Part shown: one piece after another, positions 1 through 11,281 of the stretch | Layout of the letters: each line of letters starts with the position of its first letter | Position numbering within the stretch: position 1 is the first letter of the stretch | Assembly: GCA_002049455.2 (NCBI GenBank) | Contig: KV918777.1 | Coordinates: 1-64,000, forward strand | DNA length: 64,000 bases | Reading direction: 5' to 3' | Source of the DNA: Porphyra umbilicalis | Lineage: Eukaryota; Rhodophyta; Bangiophyceae; Bangiales; Bangiaceae | The notes under the pieces: generated by a model | What the model was told of the DNA's origin: nothing | Databases searched by the model: none | The model's input: only the letters and a program-made list of their open reading frames with translations | Translations under genes and position numbers: made by a program

Positions 1-360
1 GGCGCCGGCAGTTAAGGGCGTTGGGGGGGGGGGGGTGACGGCATCGTGGGGGTATGGTGCCGGTTGACAAAGGCAGCTTGTACGGTGCAAGATGATGCGC
101 CTTCTCGATACACCCGAAAATGGAGACACAAGCGCCCGTGGTGGGCGCCAAGCCCGGGCTGAGACGAGCGGTGGCGGCACAACTAGCGCCACGTGTGTGG
201 CCACGTGGTCCTCACCGACCGGTATATGGCGTGGGTCGGATGACCCCAGATAGCCACAAATGGGTTCCAAATGTGGGTAACGGCTGCTACGTGGCACGAA
301 ACGTGTCCTCGATCCACGCCGCCGACCCACATTTGACTTGCCGGACGCTCTCTAATGGCC
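1..360. other. Unassigned left-edge sequence
   Basis: No gene is visible. It holds a G homopolymer near 25-36 and mixed sequence. The dispersed repeat that follows may have extended into this stretch, but I see no clear match to its other copy here. Confidence 0.4.
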
Positions 361-718
361 GACGCTGTCGCGAGAAAGCGGCGCGCCGCTCGGCAGACTG
401 CCACCACCTGGTGCGAGCTTGATCCCGATCGAATCGACTTGATCCGTAATGTTTCGGGCACTGCGACGCTGAGAAGCGCTATGTGCGCTCAACCCATCGA
501 TCACTGCCCTTTTTTTTTCGAGCCTACGAGCGCAACTGGCACCAAAAGAAGCGTCCTCCCTAGAGCTTCCCTGCAGGTATGTTTATTCCCTGTTTCGGCT
601 ATATATCAAGGCAACGGCGTTCGTGGGGAGAAAAAGCAATGGGCAAACAAGCTGGAATCGACGATTCTGGTGATCCACTTTGGGCGTCGTTGATCCAGAA
701 TCGCGTCAGGGACAATAC
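361..718 (+). repeat. Dispersed DNA-element copy (right end), without foldback insert
   Basis: This stretch matches 42780-43279 closely, except that the later copy carries a 132-bp foldback element in the middle. It ends in CGCGTCAGGGACAATAC (702-718). The same 17 bases stand at 43263-43279 and, inverted, at 41495-41511, so this is probably the right terminus of a non-autonomous DNA transposon whose left part is missing or diverged here. No coding capacity is recognised. Confidence 0.7.
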
Positions 719-1344
719 CGCACGCTGGTGCGCCTGGAGGCCACCTCCACCACCGCCATGAACGCGGCGCCCTCATTGGCCGAGAGAGCTGACGCTGGTC
801 GCCATGGTCGCCATGGCGCGACTTTTTTTCTCGACTTGATGGTGATGGCCCTGTGCGCCCCCTCACGAGCGGATCGCTCACGGCCATGGCCTGGACTGGA
901 GAAGCAAGAAACACCATCATGACCACCCCGCACCCTCATGCCCTTGGGTCGCATGTTTTTCCTCCTCACAGAGCGCACGGTGGCCGAGGCCGTCAAGCCC
1001 AAGAAAAGGGTTGGTCACCCCGCGCGCGGGCCCGCCACCGGGGGGGTCGGCCCGCCGCCGCCGCCGACCGGGCGCGCCGGGCGCCCGCGCGGGCGCGCCG
1101 CCCCCGGCGGCGCGGCCGCGGTCGCGTGCCCCCCCCCTCGGGGCCACCGCCCAACACACGTTGCCCGCGCGACCCCGACGTGGCGCCGCCGTTTGGGCGC
1201 TAATGATGCCTAAGCGGATATTGGGACGGGACCGTCTGCAACCAGCATCTGCCACCACACGTGCCACTGCCAGATTTGCAGGATACCGAATGAATACAAA
1301 CTTCCGTGGTTAAAATTTAGCCGCTGCCCCCCTGTCGACAGCGG
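719..1344. other. Intergenic, GC-rich, no gene seen
   Basis: Short overlapping ORFs exist on both strands, but none has a recognisable domain. The 1020-1150 part is an extreme GC tract. It leads into the promoter of the AAA+ ATPase gene. Confidence 0.4.
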
Positions 1345-1352
1345 TATAAATA
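1345..1352 (+). promoter_or_regulatory. TATA box candidate for the AAA+ ATPase gene
   Basis: TATAAATA stands out in a GC-rich context about 150 bases before the ATG at 1503. An earlier in-frame ATG (1364) lies only 12 bases after it, so that ATG is unlikely to be the start. Confidence 0.5.
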
Positions 1353-1502
1353 CGGACCGGTCGATGAGACTACGGCGACCGCCGCCGACGGGCGTCGACG
1401 TCACACCGAGGCGCCCTCGTGCGAGACCGCGCGGCTCGCTCGGCGGTGCGCGGGTGCGCGCGGTGCCGCCGCCCTGTCGTTTTGCCCCGCGTCTGCAGCA
1501 CC

Positions 1503-2567
1503 ATGCCCCCGCCGTCGCCCTCGCCGCGCGGCACGCCCCGGGGTGGTCGTTCCGCGCGGGACCGCGCGGCGCTTGCCGCCGTGCGAGACGTGGCGTTGCG
1601 CTTGGACGGGCGCCTCCACACCCTGCCGCCGGCGAGTGCCGCGAGCGCCGCCAACCGCGTGCCCCCCCCCCGCCCGTCGACGCAGGTGGCTCGCCGGTGC
1701 GCTCCGTCGGGGCCAAGCGCGCCCGCACCGACCGGTCAGTGTCGGGCGGGGCGACCAAGCGCCGCCGGCGGGGCGAGAAGCGTATTTTTCCCGAGCCCGA
1801 GCCCCCCGCCCCGCTCCCGTGGGCAACGGTGGCGGGGCACGACGCGCACGTGTTGCGGCTGCGCGAGGTGCTGGCGCTGCTCACCGCCAAGCCGCGCGGG
1901 GGAGGTGTCGGGCGGCCCCTGCCCTTTCCCCGGGGTGTGCTGCTGACCGGTCCGCCCGGGACGGGCAAGACGCTGAGCGTCCGGGTGCTCGCCTGACACG
2001 CGTGGGCGGCCAATGGTGGCGCCTCCGTGCCTCTGTACCTCATCCGCGGCGGCGAAATCCTCTCCAAGTACGTCGGCGAGGGCGAGCGCCGCCTCCGCCG
2101 CCTGTTTGACGCTGCGACCGCGGCGGCCCCGTCCATCTTGTTTTTCGACCAAGTCGACGCCCTCGCGGCGACGCGGGACGACAACCGCGACCACTCGCGG
2201 GTCGTCAACACCTTTCTCGCCTTGCTCGACGGCTTTCGCTCGCGCGGTCGCGTGTTGGTCCTCGCCGCAACCAACCGGGTGGACCTGTTGGACTCGGCGT
2301 TTCGTCGTCCGGGCCGGTTTGACTTGGAGCTCGACTTTCAGCTGCCCGACGCGTCCGACCGCCGGCGGCTGATGGAGCTGCACGCAGGCACGTCGGCAGA
2401 CGAGACGGCGGTCTCGTACGTCGTCCGACGCACAGACGGCTGGTCGGGAGCGGAAATCCGGGGCCTCGCCACCGAAGCGTGTGCTGCGCGTGGCGCCGGA
2501 CCGACCCGCAGTGGCTCGAGGCGGTGGCGACCGCCGCCACAGACCCGGCGACAGTCGGGGGTGGTGC

Positions 2568-2599
<32 letters not shown>

Positions 2600-3675
2600 C
2601 CGCGGCCGCTCCCAGACGTGACGCACGCGGACTGGGACGTGGCGCTGGCCTCCCGAGCGCAGACCGCCCGGGCGGGGGTATCCCCGGCGCTGCACCGGCC
2701 GCTGCCGTTGCGCCTGAGCGCGCTCCTCGAGCCGACCGTGTCGGGGTGGTGGGGGTCCTCGACATGCGCTTTCCGCTGGACAAGCTGACCACCCCCGGCG
2801 CCGAGTGGGCCGCCCAGGCCGTGGGCGGGCCGACGTCGAGTGCGTCTGCCGCCGCCATGCTCGCCGCGTGGCCGGTCCTCCCGCACCGCCTCTGCATTGC
2901 GGGGCGTGCGGGCATGGGGCAGTCGCTGGTTGGGGCTGCGGTGCTGTGCCACCTGCAGTCCCTGCCCGTGTTTGACGTCGGCTTCCTCTCCCTCACTGCG
3001 AGTGGCACCGACGGGCAGCTGCCGCTGCTGCTGTCCACGGTGGCAGCGGCCGTCCGCGTCGCGCCGTCGGTCCTGTACATGCCCGACGCCGAGATGTGGA
3101 TGGCCGAGTCTGCCGCCGCCGCCGACGGGCCGCCCACCGCGCTGCTGCGCAGCGTGCTGGCCCGCATCCCCGTCGACACGCCCGTGTTGGTGCTCGGCAT
3201 TGCCAACGCGACCGAGGACGTGACAAACGCGTGGGCGCCGACGTGGTCGACGGTCGTGCGCATGGGCGGGGCGTCGGAGCAGCGGCGGCGGCAGTACTGG
3301 TGCCCGGTCGTCGACGCGCTCAAGGCGGTCGTGCGCAAGCACAAGACCGGCGTCGCGCGTGCCCGCGTCGCCGACTTGGACGTGGCGTTGGACGGCGTGC
3401 ACCTCACGCACGCACCCGTGGACGAGATGGAGCGCGTTTTTCAGCAGCTCCTCGACGCCCTCGCGAGCGTACACGAGGCAGCAGCACCTGCGGCGCACGG
3501 GATCGACGCGTGGGTGGCGACGGTGTTGGCGGCCATCGACCAGCTGTCTAACAGCGGCGGCCGCACGTCCCTCGGTGGCGCACGTGCCGCTCGGTCGGCC
3601 TCGCACGCACCGGACGGTGTGGCTGCTGCCGCATCTGTGGGGCACCGCGCCGGTAGCCGCGACACAAACGACTGA
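1503..3675 (+). CDS. ATAD2/Yta7-type AAA+ ATPase, reading frame interrupted
   Basis: A two-AAA-domain ATPase of the ATAD2/Yta7 family, nuclear chromatin factors that act on histones. The N-terminus is basic (KRARTDR, TKRRRRGEKR), a probable nuclear localisation signal. AAA1 has Walker A GPPGTGKT (1949-1972), pore region SKYVGEGER, Walker B LFFDQVDAL (about 2138-2164), sensor AATNRVD and arginine finger RRPGRFD. The linker VTHADWDVAL followed by a degenerate second AAA domain (RLCIAGRAGMGQS ... APSVLYMPDAEMW ... VDTPVLVLGIANA) is the ATAD2 layout. I see no C-terminal bromodomain. Oddities: the Walker B glutamate is glutamine (codon 2150-2152); an in-frame TGA (1994-1996) follows Walker A where arginine is expected; and the frame changes in the C run at 1662-1671 and in the long G run near 2570-2594. 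It is either a decaying paralogue or a gene with homopolymer errors. The ATG at 1503 fits the TATA spacing. Confidence 0.8.
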
Positions 3676-4592
3676 CGCGACGCCTGTCCCACCGTCGGAC
3701 GAGGCGTCGACCGCGCCGACACCCCGAGCGGAGCGGGGCAAGCGCAACACCCGTCCCGTTCGCCGCTGCAACATCATGCTGTGGGGTGGGGGGGGGGTGT
3801 GGCAGCCACAAACCGCCGCAGCCGAGCGGCATGCGTCGACCGTCCATTGTTCCTGCGAGTGGGGTGGTCCGTGCGCGTGGCACGGTGTGCCGACGTAGCG
3901 TGGATGCGATTGGCCGAGGTCGTCACGTGACAGTATGCCGGTACTGTACGGATCCCCGCGTACGTTTACACCACTGTATACCGTCTGTGCAGGGAGATTT
4001 TCCACGTCTTGGGTGTTTGTAATCCCTCTTTTGCAACAACTGTCAAACGAGATGTCGACAATCCGGCAACGCCTCGCCCGGTGTGGCGACACACGCCGCT
4101 GCCAACGGTCGCGTGGTCTGTCCCGCATGGCTGCACGCGTCTCGGCCCGCGCCAGGGGGTGTGCACAGGCGTCGCCGCTCCATCGCGTCGGCTGCCGCGC
4201 CAACGCGCCCATCCGCACGTGCGTGGCGTGCGGGCGCGCACGGGTGAGACCCCCTTGTCAGCCGTGATTCGCTTCGCCCTGTGCCGTCCAAATGATTACG
4301 GGAGCAACCCCGTGCGGCCGATGCGGACAGACCACACGAGCACTACATACGAGAGGCGGGCTACAAGCTTCTCACAGAGACCTCGGGCTGACCCTGCCCT
4401 TTCCCCGGCGCAGTGGCGCTTCACTGGGGGTGGGACGCAAATATCATTGCTGGCAATGGGGACCCACATTGGAATCTGAAATCGGCCTGTGTGTGGTCAC
4501 CAGGGCCGATTTTTTCTTCGAGCCCATGTGGATTACTTTCCGGCCGACGGGGTGTTTTGCTTACAGGTTGGAGCGTCTCAACGCGATGAAGA
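3676..4592. other. Intergenic, no gene seen
   Basis: This holds the 3' flank of the ATPase gene and mixed sequence with only short, unconvincing ORFs. Confidence 0.35.
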
Positions 4593-5276
4593 ATGCCCGC
4601 CGTGGCTTCGAGCTCACCGCACCGGAAGTGTGCTGCACATGACTGGTGGAACGCGGCGCAGCGCACTCCACATCGGCATGTGAGGATGGAAGCCAGTCCT
4701 CCTCAGCGACCATGGCATCGTTTGCACCCCCCCCCCCCCCCCCCCCGCCACCGCCCCCCCCCCCCCCGCCGCCGCCGGCCTTGCGCTGCCGCTCGCCGCG
4801 CACCTCCCACTGAAAGGCAACCCTTCTTCGTGTTCTCTGGATCGGTTTTCCCCTTCCGCGCTTTGTTTTCAACAACCAGTCTGCCGCGCCATCGACGACA
4901 ACACCGCCAGGGAGCTGCTTGGGGCCGCCAATCTCGTCGTCAGCTGCTGCTCGACGGGCGGATGGGCTCAGTAGCCTTTGTTGCGACTGCAACTGACGAC
5001 CTGGACGCCCTCCATGTGGCGGCTGAGCTCGGCATCAAGGGGGTGGCGACCTACGGCGGCATCTCGGAGGCCGGAGCGCCACCCCCCACAAGCTGGAATG
5101 CAGGGACGTTTGTGATTAGCCAAGAGGAGCAACAGCAGTGCATGTCGGTTCCCATCTGTACAGAACGTGCCCGTACGGCCCGCAAACGTACAATCGGCGC
5201 ACTCGTTTTCTCAGAATATTTGAGAATCCTGAAGAAACTCTCGATACTCACTGCTCTGGGCTACTTTACCACATGA
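4593..5276 (+). CDS. Hypothetical ORF, unknown function
   Basis: An open frame of 227 codons that I do not recognise. The first half is low-complexity and crosses long C runs at 4728-4770, so it may be spurious. The second half (about 4960-5150) has ordinary protein-like composition, with segments such as DDLDALHVAAELGIKGVA and SWNAGTFVISQEEQQ, and ends in a basic/hydrophobic tail. An antisense frame (4561-4992) is also open and cannot be excluded. There are no neighbours that suggest a role. Confidence 0.2.
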   Translation: MPAVASSSPHRKCAAHDWWNAAQRTPHRHVRMEASPPQRPWHRLHPPPPPPRHRPPPPRRRRPCAAARRAPPTERQPFFVFSGSVFPFRALFSTTSLPRHRRQHRQGAAWGRQSRRQLLLDGRMGSVAFVATATDDLDALHVAAELGIKGVATYGGISEAGAPPPTSWNAGTFVISQEEQQQCMSVPICTERARTARKRTIGALVFSEYLRILKKLSILTALGYFTT

Positions 5277-5474
5277 GACGACTGAGAAAGGAAGAATATC
5301 CCAAGAAAACGGAGAATCTCGATTCTGCACGAACCTGGCGGTTGGAGAGCCAATGGCGCGTCGAAGATACGCACTCAGCAGCTGTTTGATGCTGTTCTAG
5401 ACCAATGGTTGGCCTGTTTTACAAAGCAGTCCCGGTCTTGGCCGATGAGGACAAAAATGGGGGATCAGCAACAC

Positions 5475-6281
5475 ATTGAGGGAGAATGTCTTTTCGAAGC
5501 TGTCATAGAATTCCGAGCTTCGTCACTGTAATGGCGGCTAGTCGTCCTGTCCCTTTGCTCTTGTGACCACCATGGCGTTGGGTCCCTTCATTCTTACCAA
5601 GTTGTCGCTGTGTCTTTTTCTCTTCTCCAGTTGTCCCGTCCCCATTGTCGGTCCCCATTTGATATGTTCATCTTTGTCGTATGGTTCTCAGTATAAAACA
5701 ATGGTCAGCAAAGCAAACAAGCACAGCTCCCGGCGCGCCGCCACACGCAGGGGGAGGTCGACAGCGGAGGCCGCCAGATGCCTCAAGAAATGAACAAGAG
5801 ATGAGTAAACACTCCGGCAGGGACCGGGGGGGGGAACGGGGAAGGACGTGAAACACATGGAGGAAAAAAACGAACGTCAGTACAGCTCGACTTGCATGGC
5901 GTGCGGATGGGGGGAGGAAGGGGGGCAAAGAATGGGGCAGATGCGGCGCGCGGGCGCAAAGAAAGGGGGAGGGGGGGGGGGCAAAAAAAGGGGGCGGCCT
6001 TGGTGTGGAGTGTATACTGTACAGTGGGGGTTCCCCGAAGGTAGCTGTAAACGCTTTTGGCGGAATCTGTAATCGCTTGCGTGTGTAATCCATCTGGACC
6101 AGAGCGATCGTGAGCCATCGAATGCTGAAACGTGGATATTCTTGATTGGGCTTGCAGATGGGACCATCCAATCAAATGGCCTAGAGGGTGACCATCAAAC
6201 CGACTAGGGCCATCCATTCTATGCAACGTGGCTGCCTGAGCGTTGTGAACCCGAATGGATCCCTACTAGAAGCTTCGCTAA
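5475..6281. repeat. Dispersed ~0.8-kb repeat, copy 1
   Basis: This matches 35300-36230 over most of its length, with small indels and a block of more than 100 bases present only in the second copy. Both copies end in the same bases (..AGAAGCTTCGCTAA) followed by an A-rich stretch, as expected for a retroposed 3' end, although a truncated DNA element is possible. Just before it, GGGGGATCAGCAA (about 5459-5471) resembles the end of the 399-bp TIR element at 53046-53444. No coding region is recognised. Confidence 0.65.
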
Positions 6282-7211
6282 TAATAAAAAGAAAAAAAGA
6301 TGAGCTTCACACTGATGGGGCTGCCGGTGCTTTTCCGCTCACGCATGAAGCCTCAGCGGTGCTCCCCCCTCCGGTGAGCCACCCCTTCCTCCTTCAACCC
6401 CACGCAGGCGCTCGTCTGACAGTCAAAGGGGGCAAGGGGCGGGAGGGTTGTGGAAGGGGGGGGGCGTAGATCCGCTCCCACACGGCGCAGCGTCAGCCGC
6501 CTTGCGGGACACTGGTACGTACCCACCCTACAATGTACAGTCGGGGCACCGTCACGGTGCTTCGATGGAGCCCCCAAACGTCACCCGCCTTTGCCCCCTT
6601 TACGGTAGTATTACTCTTGACAGTCCACCCCGCCGAGGTCGCCCGCCTTGTGCGCTCAGGCCGAGTTGGTGGCCCCGCCGGCGGTGGGGGGAGATGGGCG
6701 GGGGGGCAGGGCGGTGCCGGGCCACCCGCTGCGCGTCGTGGCGGAATCCGTCCGCCGCCATGAGGCGGTCGGCGCTGAGTGACAGCGGGGGAGGGCGGTG
6801 ATGGGAACGAGGCAGGTACAGGATTGGATCCCCGTTGGGGAACACTGTCATTGCCGCAGCGGCCGCCCGCAGGGCGCTTCTGGGGGGAAATAGTTCGGGG
6901 CTACAGGGCCAGCACGCGCTGCGGCTCCACGGCGTGAGCCCCCAGCGTGGCTGTCTTGCCTACAGGTCCCGGGCGGGACCGCACGGCGGGCGGCAGCCGC
7001 CGTCTGCTCACGCGCAGTAGAAGAGGGCCCCGACTGTGGACACCTCCCGACTGTAGCCTCCACGTCTCCCATCTCCATCCCAACACCCGCACACCCCGCC
7101 GTTCCGCCTGTCCTTTCCCTGCACCCGCCCCCCCTCCGCCTTCCCTGTCCACTTTTCAACGTTGTAACCCCTCCCCCGGCTTCCATTGTGTCTACACCCT
7201 CTCTTTCCTTC
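6282..7211. other. Intergenic, upstream of the glycine-rich protein gene
   Basis: Several overlapping short ORFs exist without recognisable domains. The last about 150 bases are pyrimidine-rich and precede the ATG at 7212, so they may be the 5' leader of that gene. Confidence 0.35.
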
Positions 7212-7635
7212 ATGGCTTCGTCCAAGGTTGTTGCCGCGGCGGCGGCGCTGGGGCTTGCCTCCGTCGTAGCCGTAAGCACCGTCGGTGCGGCGTCGGCGGC
7301 CACCGCAGCCACTCCGTCCAATACCGCTGTCGGCGGCCAGGCGGCAGCCGCGACCCTCACCGGTGCGCCGTCGGCGCGCACGTACGACTCGGGCGGCTAC
7401 GGCAAGTAGGTCAAGCACTGCAAGAAATACTACGAGCGCTCTCACGAGCCGTGAGACCTCGACTGGGAGGACCACATGGCCGTGACCGCCCGCCCGGCTG
7501 GGTACAGCGGCTACACGTACAAGGGCGAGAAGGGCGGCCGCTAAGGTGGCGGCGACGGTGGCGGCCACGGTGGTGGCGGTGGCGGCGGAGGTGGCGGTGG
7601 CGGTGGCGGCGGTGGCGGCGGTGGCGGTGGTGGAT
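7212..7635 (+). pseudogene. Secreted glycine-rich protein gene, 5' part (split by transposons)
   Basis: The start has a clear signal peptide (MASSKVVAAAAALGLASVVA..., Ala-rich cleavage region) followed by a Tyr/Lys/Gly-containing region and then a pure Gly tract with occasional Asp and His. This suits a cell-wall or extracellular matrix structural protein. The frame stays coherent through three in-frame stops: TAG (7407-7409), TGA (7452-7454) and TAA (7542-7544). The Gly tract breaks off at the left end of the DIRS element. Gly-His-rich coding resumes after two further insertions, at 13864-13892 and 14284 onward. I read this as one host gene disrupted by three elements. It is probably a dead copy, since stops of all three types lie upstream of the insertions. 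Confidence 0.6.
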
Positions 7636-7943
7636 ACCCCTCCGTATTGTCTTGTCCGACGGTTATTTAATACCACGGGCGTCGACTAACGCGGGGTGGG
7701 GCGAAAGAACTTAGCAACGTGTTCGGGGGATGGGCGCGTTCCCATTCCCCACCGGGGATATTCTGAGAGGATCGGATCCCACAGGAAATCCGTTTTCTGT
7801 GGCACAGAGCTGCCCTTGGCAGCCCCCCCCCTGTAACCACACAGACGGGGGGTCCTGATCCGCCTCCAGACCGCTTAAGGAGACGCCGCCCGCGGCATCC
7901 CTGCGGCTCCCCCGGCTCCCCACGTCCGCTGTTTTTCCGCCTC
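7636..7943 (+). repeat. DIRS split direct repeat A1
   Basis: 308-bp left terminal repeat, which I find identical to 12261-12568, including a run of nine C. Confidence 0.9.
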
Positions 7944-8004
7944 TGACCAGGCGCAAAAACGGCGTCCACCGATCATTGGTGGGCGTGACGGAGCTGTGGA
8001 CCTG

Positions 8005-9048
8005 ATGTCGTCGATCTCGACGCCTACCCCCCTGGCGGGGAGCGGCTTCTTTGACTTTTGTCTCGCCGCGCCGGCCCGCTCGCGGGCTACGGTTACGACG
8101 GGGGTGATCACCCTCCCCCTTCTTGTCCTGTTCCTTTTCCCCATCCTCGCCGACCTCCCCGTCGCAGAGTGCGCGCGCGGCGCGGGTGGCGGTGGTCGCA
8201 AGGCCAAGGGCCCGGCATCTGCCGGCGGTTCGGCGGCTGGAGGCGACGCAGACTCCCCCCCCCCCCCCTCGCCGCCCGACGGCTCTGCCGAAGGCGGTGG
8301 GGGAGAGGGGGGTGGCGGGGGCGGACACGGCGGCGGCGGTGGCGGCGGCGACGGCGGCGGTGGTGGCGGTGGCGGCGGTAACCCTCACGACGGCAGCGTC
8401 GGCGACGACGACGACGACGTCACGGACTCGGACGACGACGACTACACGCCCGGAGACGGGCGGGTGGCACCATACCGCAGCGCCTTCGCCTACACCGAGA
8501 TCCGCCGGGTCCGGAACGTGCGCCCGGTGATCCGCGGTTTTTTCCTCACGCCGGAGGGGGAGGCCCACACCAAGTACCCGCACCCGTTTGACGTGGTCGG
8601 GGACACGCGCTACATCAAGGTCCAAGCCAAGCTTTCGGGCAAGCCCGCGCACGAGCTCGAGTTTGTCTACAACGTCGCCGCCTGGTTGCAATTGCTGCAC
8701 AACCGCGTGCTCAGCCGCGAGGAGGAGGTCGAGGACGCGGCCGGGGCGCCCTCGGCGTTCGACGTCAACACGCGGGTGGGGCTGCACCAGCTCTACACGT
8801 TGGTGTCGGCGCGCTACAAGGTATTCACGCTGGCCACCCACGACACGCCAGCGTCGGAGACGTTGCACACCCTGGTGTTTGGGCACGGCGACCAAGACGC
8901 CTACTGCCCCACCTGGGACTACCTGGCGACGGCGCAGAATTCCAGTCTCGTCAAATCCGCGGCGCGGGCGCACGGTCGACGCTATGCCGACGGCATCCGC
9001 GGGGACAAGAAGCCGCCCAAGGGGGGGCGCCCCACCCGGGGTGCCTAA
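8005..9048 (+). CDS. DIRS ORF1, gag-like protein
   Basis: First ORF of the retrotransposon. It has a hydrophobic N-terminal stretch, then a long Gly/Ser/Asp/Pro low-complexity region (about 8190-8450), then an ordinary folded-looking C-terminal region (about 8470-9030) with no family I can name. Its position before the RT ORF is that of gag in DIRS elements. The ATG at 8005 is preceded by an in-frame GTG at 7996. Confidence 0.6.
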   Translation: MSSISTPTPLAGSGFFDFCLAAPARSRATVTTGVITLPLLVLFLFPILADLPVAECARGAGGGGRKAKGPASAGGSAAGGDADSPPPPSPPDGSAEGGGGEGGGGGGHGGGGGGGDGGGGGGGGGNPHDGSVGDDDDDVTDSDDDDYTPGDGRVAPYRSAFAYTEIRRVRNVRPVIRGFFLTPEGEAHTKYPHPFDVVGDTRYIKVQAKLSGKPAHELEFVYNVAAWLQLLHNRVLSREEEVEDAAGAPSAFDVNTRVGLHQLYTLVSARYKVFTLATHDTPASETLHTLVFGHGDQDAYCPTWDYLATAQNSSLVKSAARAHGRRYADGIRGDKKPPKGGRPTRGA

Positions 9049-11281
9049 GCCGGGCGGCCTGCCGGCGACGCCGACCCCCCGCCGGACACGGGGGTCAGGG
9101 GAGTCCTCTCGCTTGCCGGGGGACGCTCCGCCAAAGAAGGCAAGCAAGCGCCGCCGCCCCGACTCTCGGTGGCGGCGGCAAGCCCGTCAGCAGCACGAGG
9201 CGGACGCGGCGGCAGCCGCCGCCGCGCCCTACGCAACGCTGCTGGCGGCGCTGAGGACTTGGGCGGCGATGGGAGCAGCGTACTGGGTGCTTCGGACGAT
9301 CCAGTTTGGCTTCCGCGTGCCCTGGGCGTCGCGTCCACCGCCGACCAATTCCAAGGGCTACGCCATGCCCGGCGACGAGCAGCTGTGGTCCGAGACGGAG
9401 GTCGCGCGGTGGGTGGCTGCCGGGTACGCCAAGAGGCTCTCCCCCGCGGCGGGCGCGGGCGCACCGTGGGTGTCGCCGACGTTCGTGGTGTACGGCTCCA
9501 AGCCGCGGCTGGTCATCGACCTGCGTCTGATCAACCTCCACATCCGGCGGCGCATCTTCCAGTACCAGAAGCTGCCGTCGTTCCTGTCGACGCTCTTACC
9601 GGGCGACCACCTCGTCTCTTGGGACGTGTCGGACGCGTTTTACCACGTCCGACTCCGACCGGCGGACCGCAAATACTTTCGGTTCGTCGTCGCGGGGGTA
9701 GTTTACGAGCCGCGGGTGCTACCATTTGGCATGCGGCTCAGCCCGTGGGTCTGGACGAAGCTGATGCGGCCAGTTGTGGCGGCCCTGCGGTTGAGGGGCT
9801 TCAAGATCAACGCCTACGTCGACGACTTTGCCGCCAACGGGCGGGGGTCCCGCCCCTCGACCAAAGCAACGGCGACGGCGGGGCGCGTCGAGATCCTGTC
9901 TCTGTTCGAGCGGCTCGGCATTCAGGTGCACCCGGCTAAGGGGGTGCCGGTCGGCACGACCTGTCTCCCCCTGCTGGGATACTTGGTGGACACGGCGCGG
10001 CGGCTCGTCTTGCTGCCGCCGCCGCGATTGGCCAAGCTCGTTGGCGGAGCCAAGGCACTGCTGTCGGCGTCCCGCCTGCGCTCCCGTCGCGTGTCCTCCA
10101 AGGCCTTGCAGCGCTTTTCCGGGATGGCCGTGTCGTGCCAGCTGGCCGTCCCCTCGGCGCGCTTCTTCCTTCGGCGCCTGTACGACTGCCAGTGCCTGAC
10201 GGGGCCGAGGTCGCGCCTGTCGCACGGGGCGGTCAGCGACCTCAAGTGGTTTACCAAGTTGAACACGGAGCCGGGCGTCGGGCGGGCCTTGTGGCCCAAG
10301 ACGTTGGGGGAGCTGACGACCGACGCGTCCCCCTACGGGTGGGGCGGGCATTGGCACCACCTGCTGCCAGCGGCGGGCTTCTTCACCGTCGCGCAACGCG
10401 ACCTCCATATCAACGTGAAGGAAGTGGTGGCGGTGCGTTTCTGTCTCCTGGCGTTCGGCGCGCAGCTCCTGGGCGAGGAGGGCCTCCTTCGCTTGCGGGT
10501 CGACAGCCGGGTGGCGATGCACGTTATCAACGGCTTCTCCAGCAGGTCGCCGGCGCTGATGGACGAGCTACGCAAGCTGCACGCCGTCGCCCAGCGGTAC
10601 CGCGTGACGCTTCGGGCGTCCTGGTTGCCCTCCGTAGCCAACGTGTGGGCGGACGCCCTGTCGCGGCAGTCCGACCGCCACGACTGGCGGATTGCCGACC
10701 GGACCTTCTCGGCGTTGCAGCAGCGGTACGGTCCGTACACGGTCGACCGCTTCGCCAGTCCCCTGAACGCGCGGTGCCCAAGGTTCAACACCAAGACGCA
10801 CGCTCCAGGGACGGAAGCGGTGGATGCCCTGTCGGTCGGGTGGGGCGCGGGGGAGAACAACTGGATCTTCCCCCCGTTCAACCTGGCCGAGTTGGTCGTC
10901 GCCAAGATCTGCGTGGACAAGGCGACGGTGACGGTGATCTTCCCGGTGTGGGGGGCTCAGCAGTGGTGGGCACCCACCGTCGAAGCCGCAAACGAGGCGT
11001 ACCTGCTGCCCAAGACGGCGGGCCCGTTCCCAGGCGGACCCGCCCGGGGTACAACCTCGCCCCCTCGGTGGCGGCTGGCAGTCTTCCGGTTCGTGGGCGG
11101 CGGCCTTCCCCCGTCGGGGATCGCCGCCAAGCGGGCCCGCCTCGAGCGGGCTGCTTACCGGCGCCGCCGGTTCAACGGCCGGCGGGGGCGGCAGAGTGGC
11201 GCCGCGACCGGCGTCGCGTGCTGGCGCGTGCCGCGACCGGACGCGGCGCTGATGCCGCTGCCGCTCGCTGGCTCCGCGTAA
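9049..11281 (+). CDS. DIRS reverse transcriptase-RNase H ORF
   Basis: The RT core includes LVIDLRLIN, SWDVSDAFYHV, LPFGMRLSPW and the catalytic YVDDF (about 9817-9831). It is followed by an RNase H domain starting TTDASPYGWGGHW (about 10318) with a later VDSRVAM motif. The frame overlaps the end of ORF1 and the start of the recombinase ORF, as is usual in this order, where the products are made from overlapping frames. The first codon is uncertain; the boundary given is where ORF1 ends. Confidence 0.85.
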
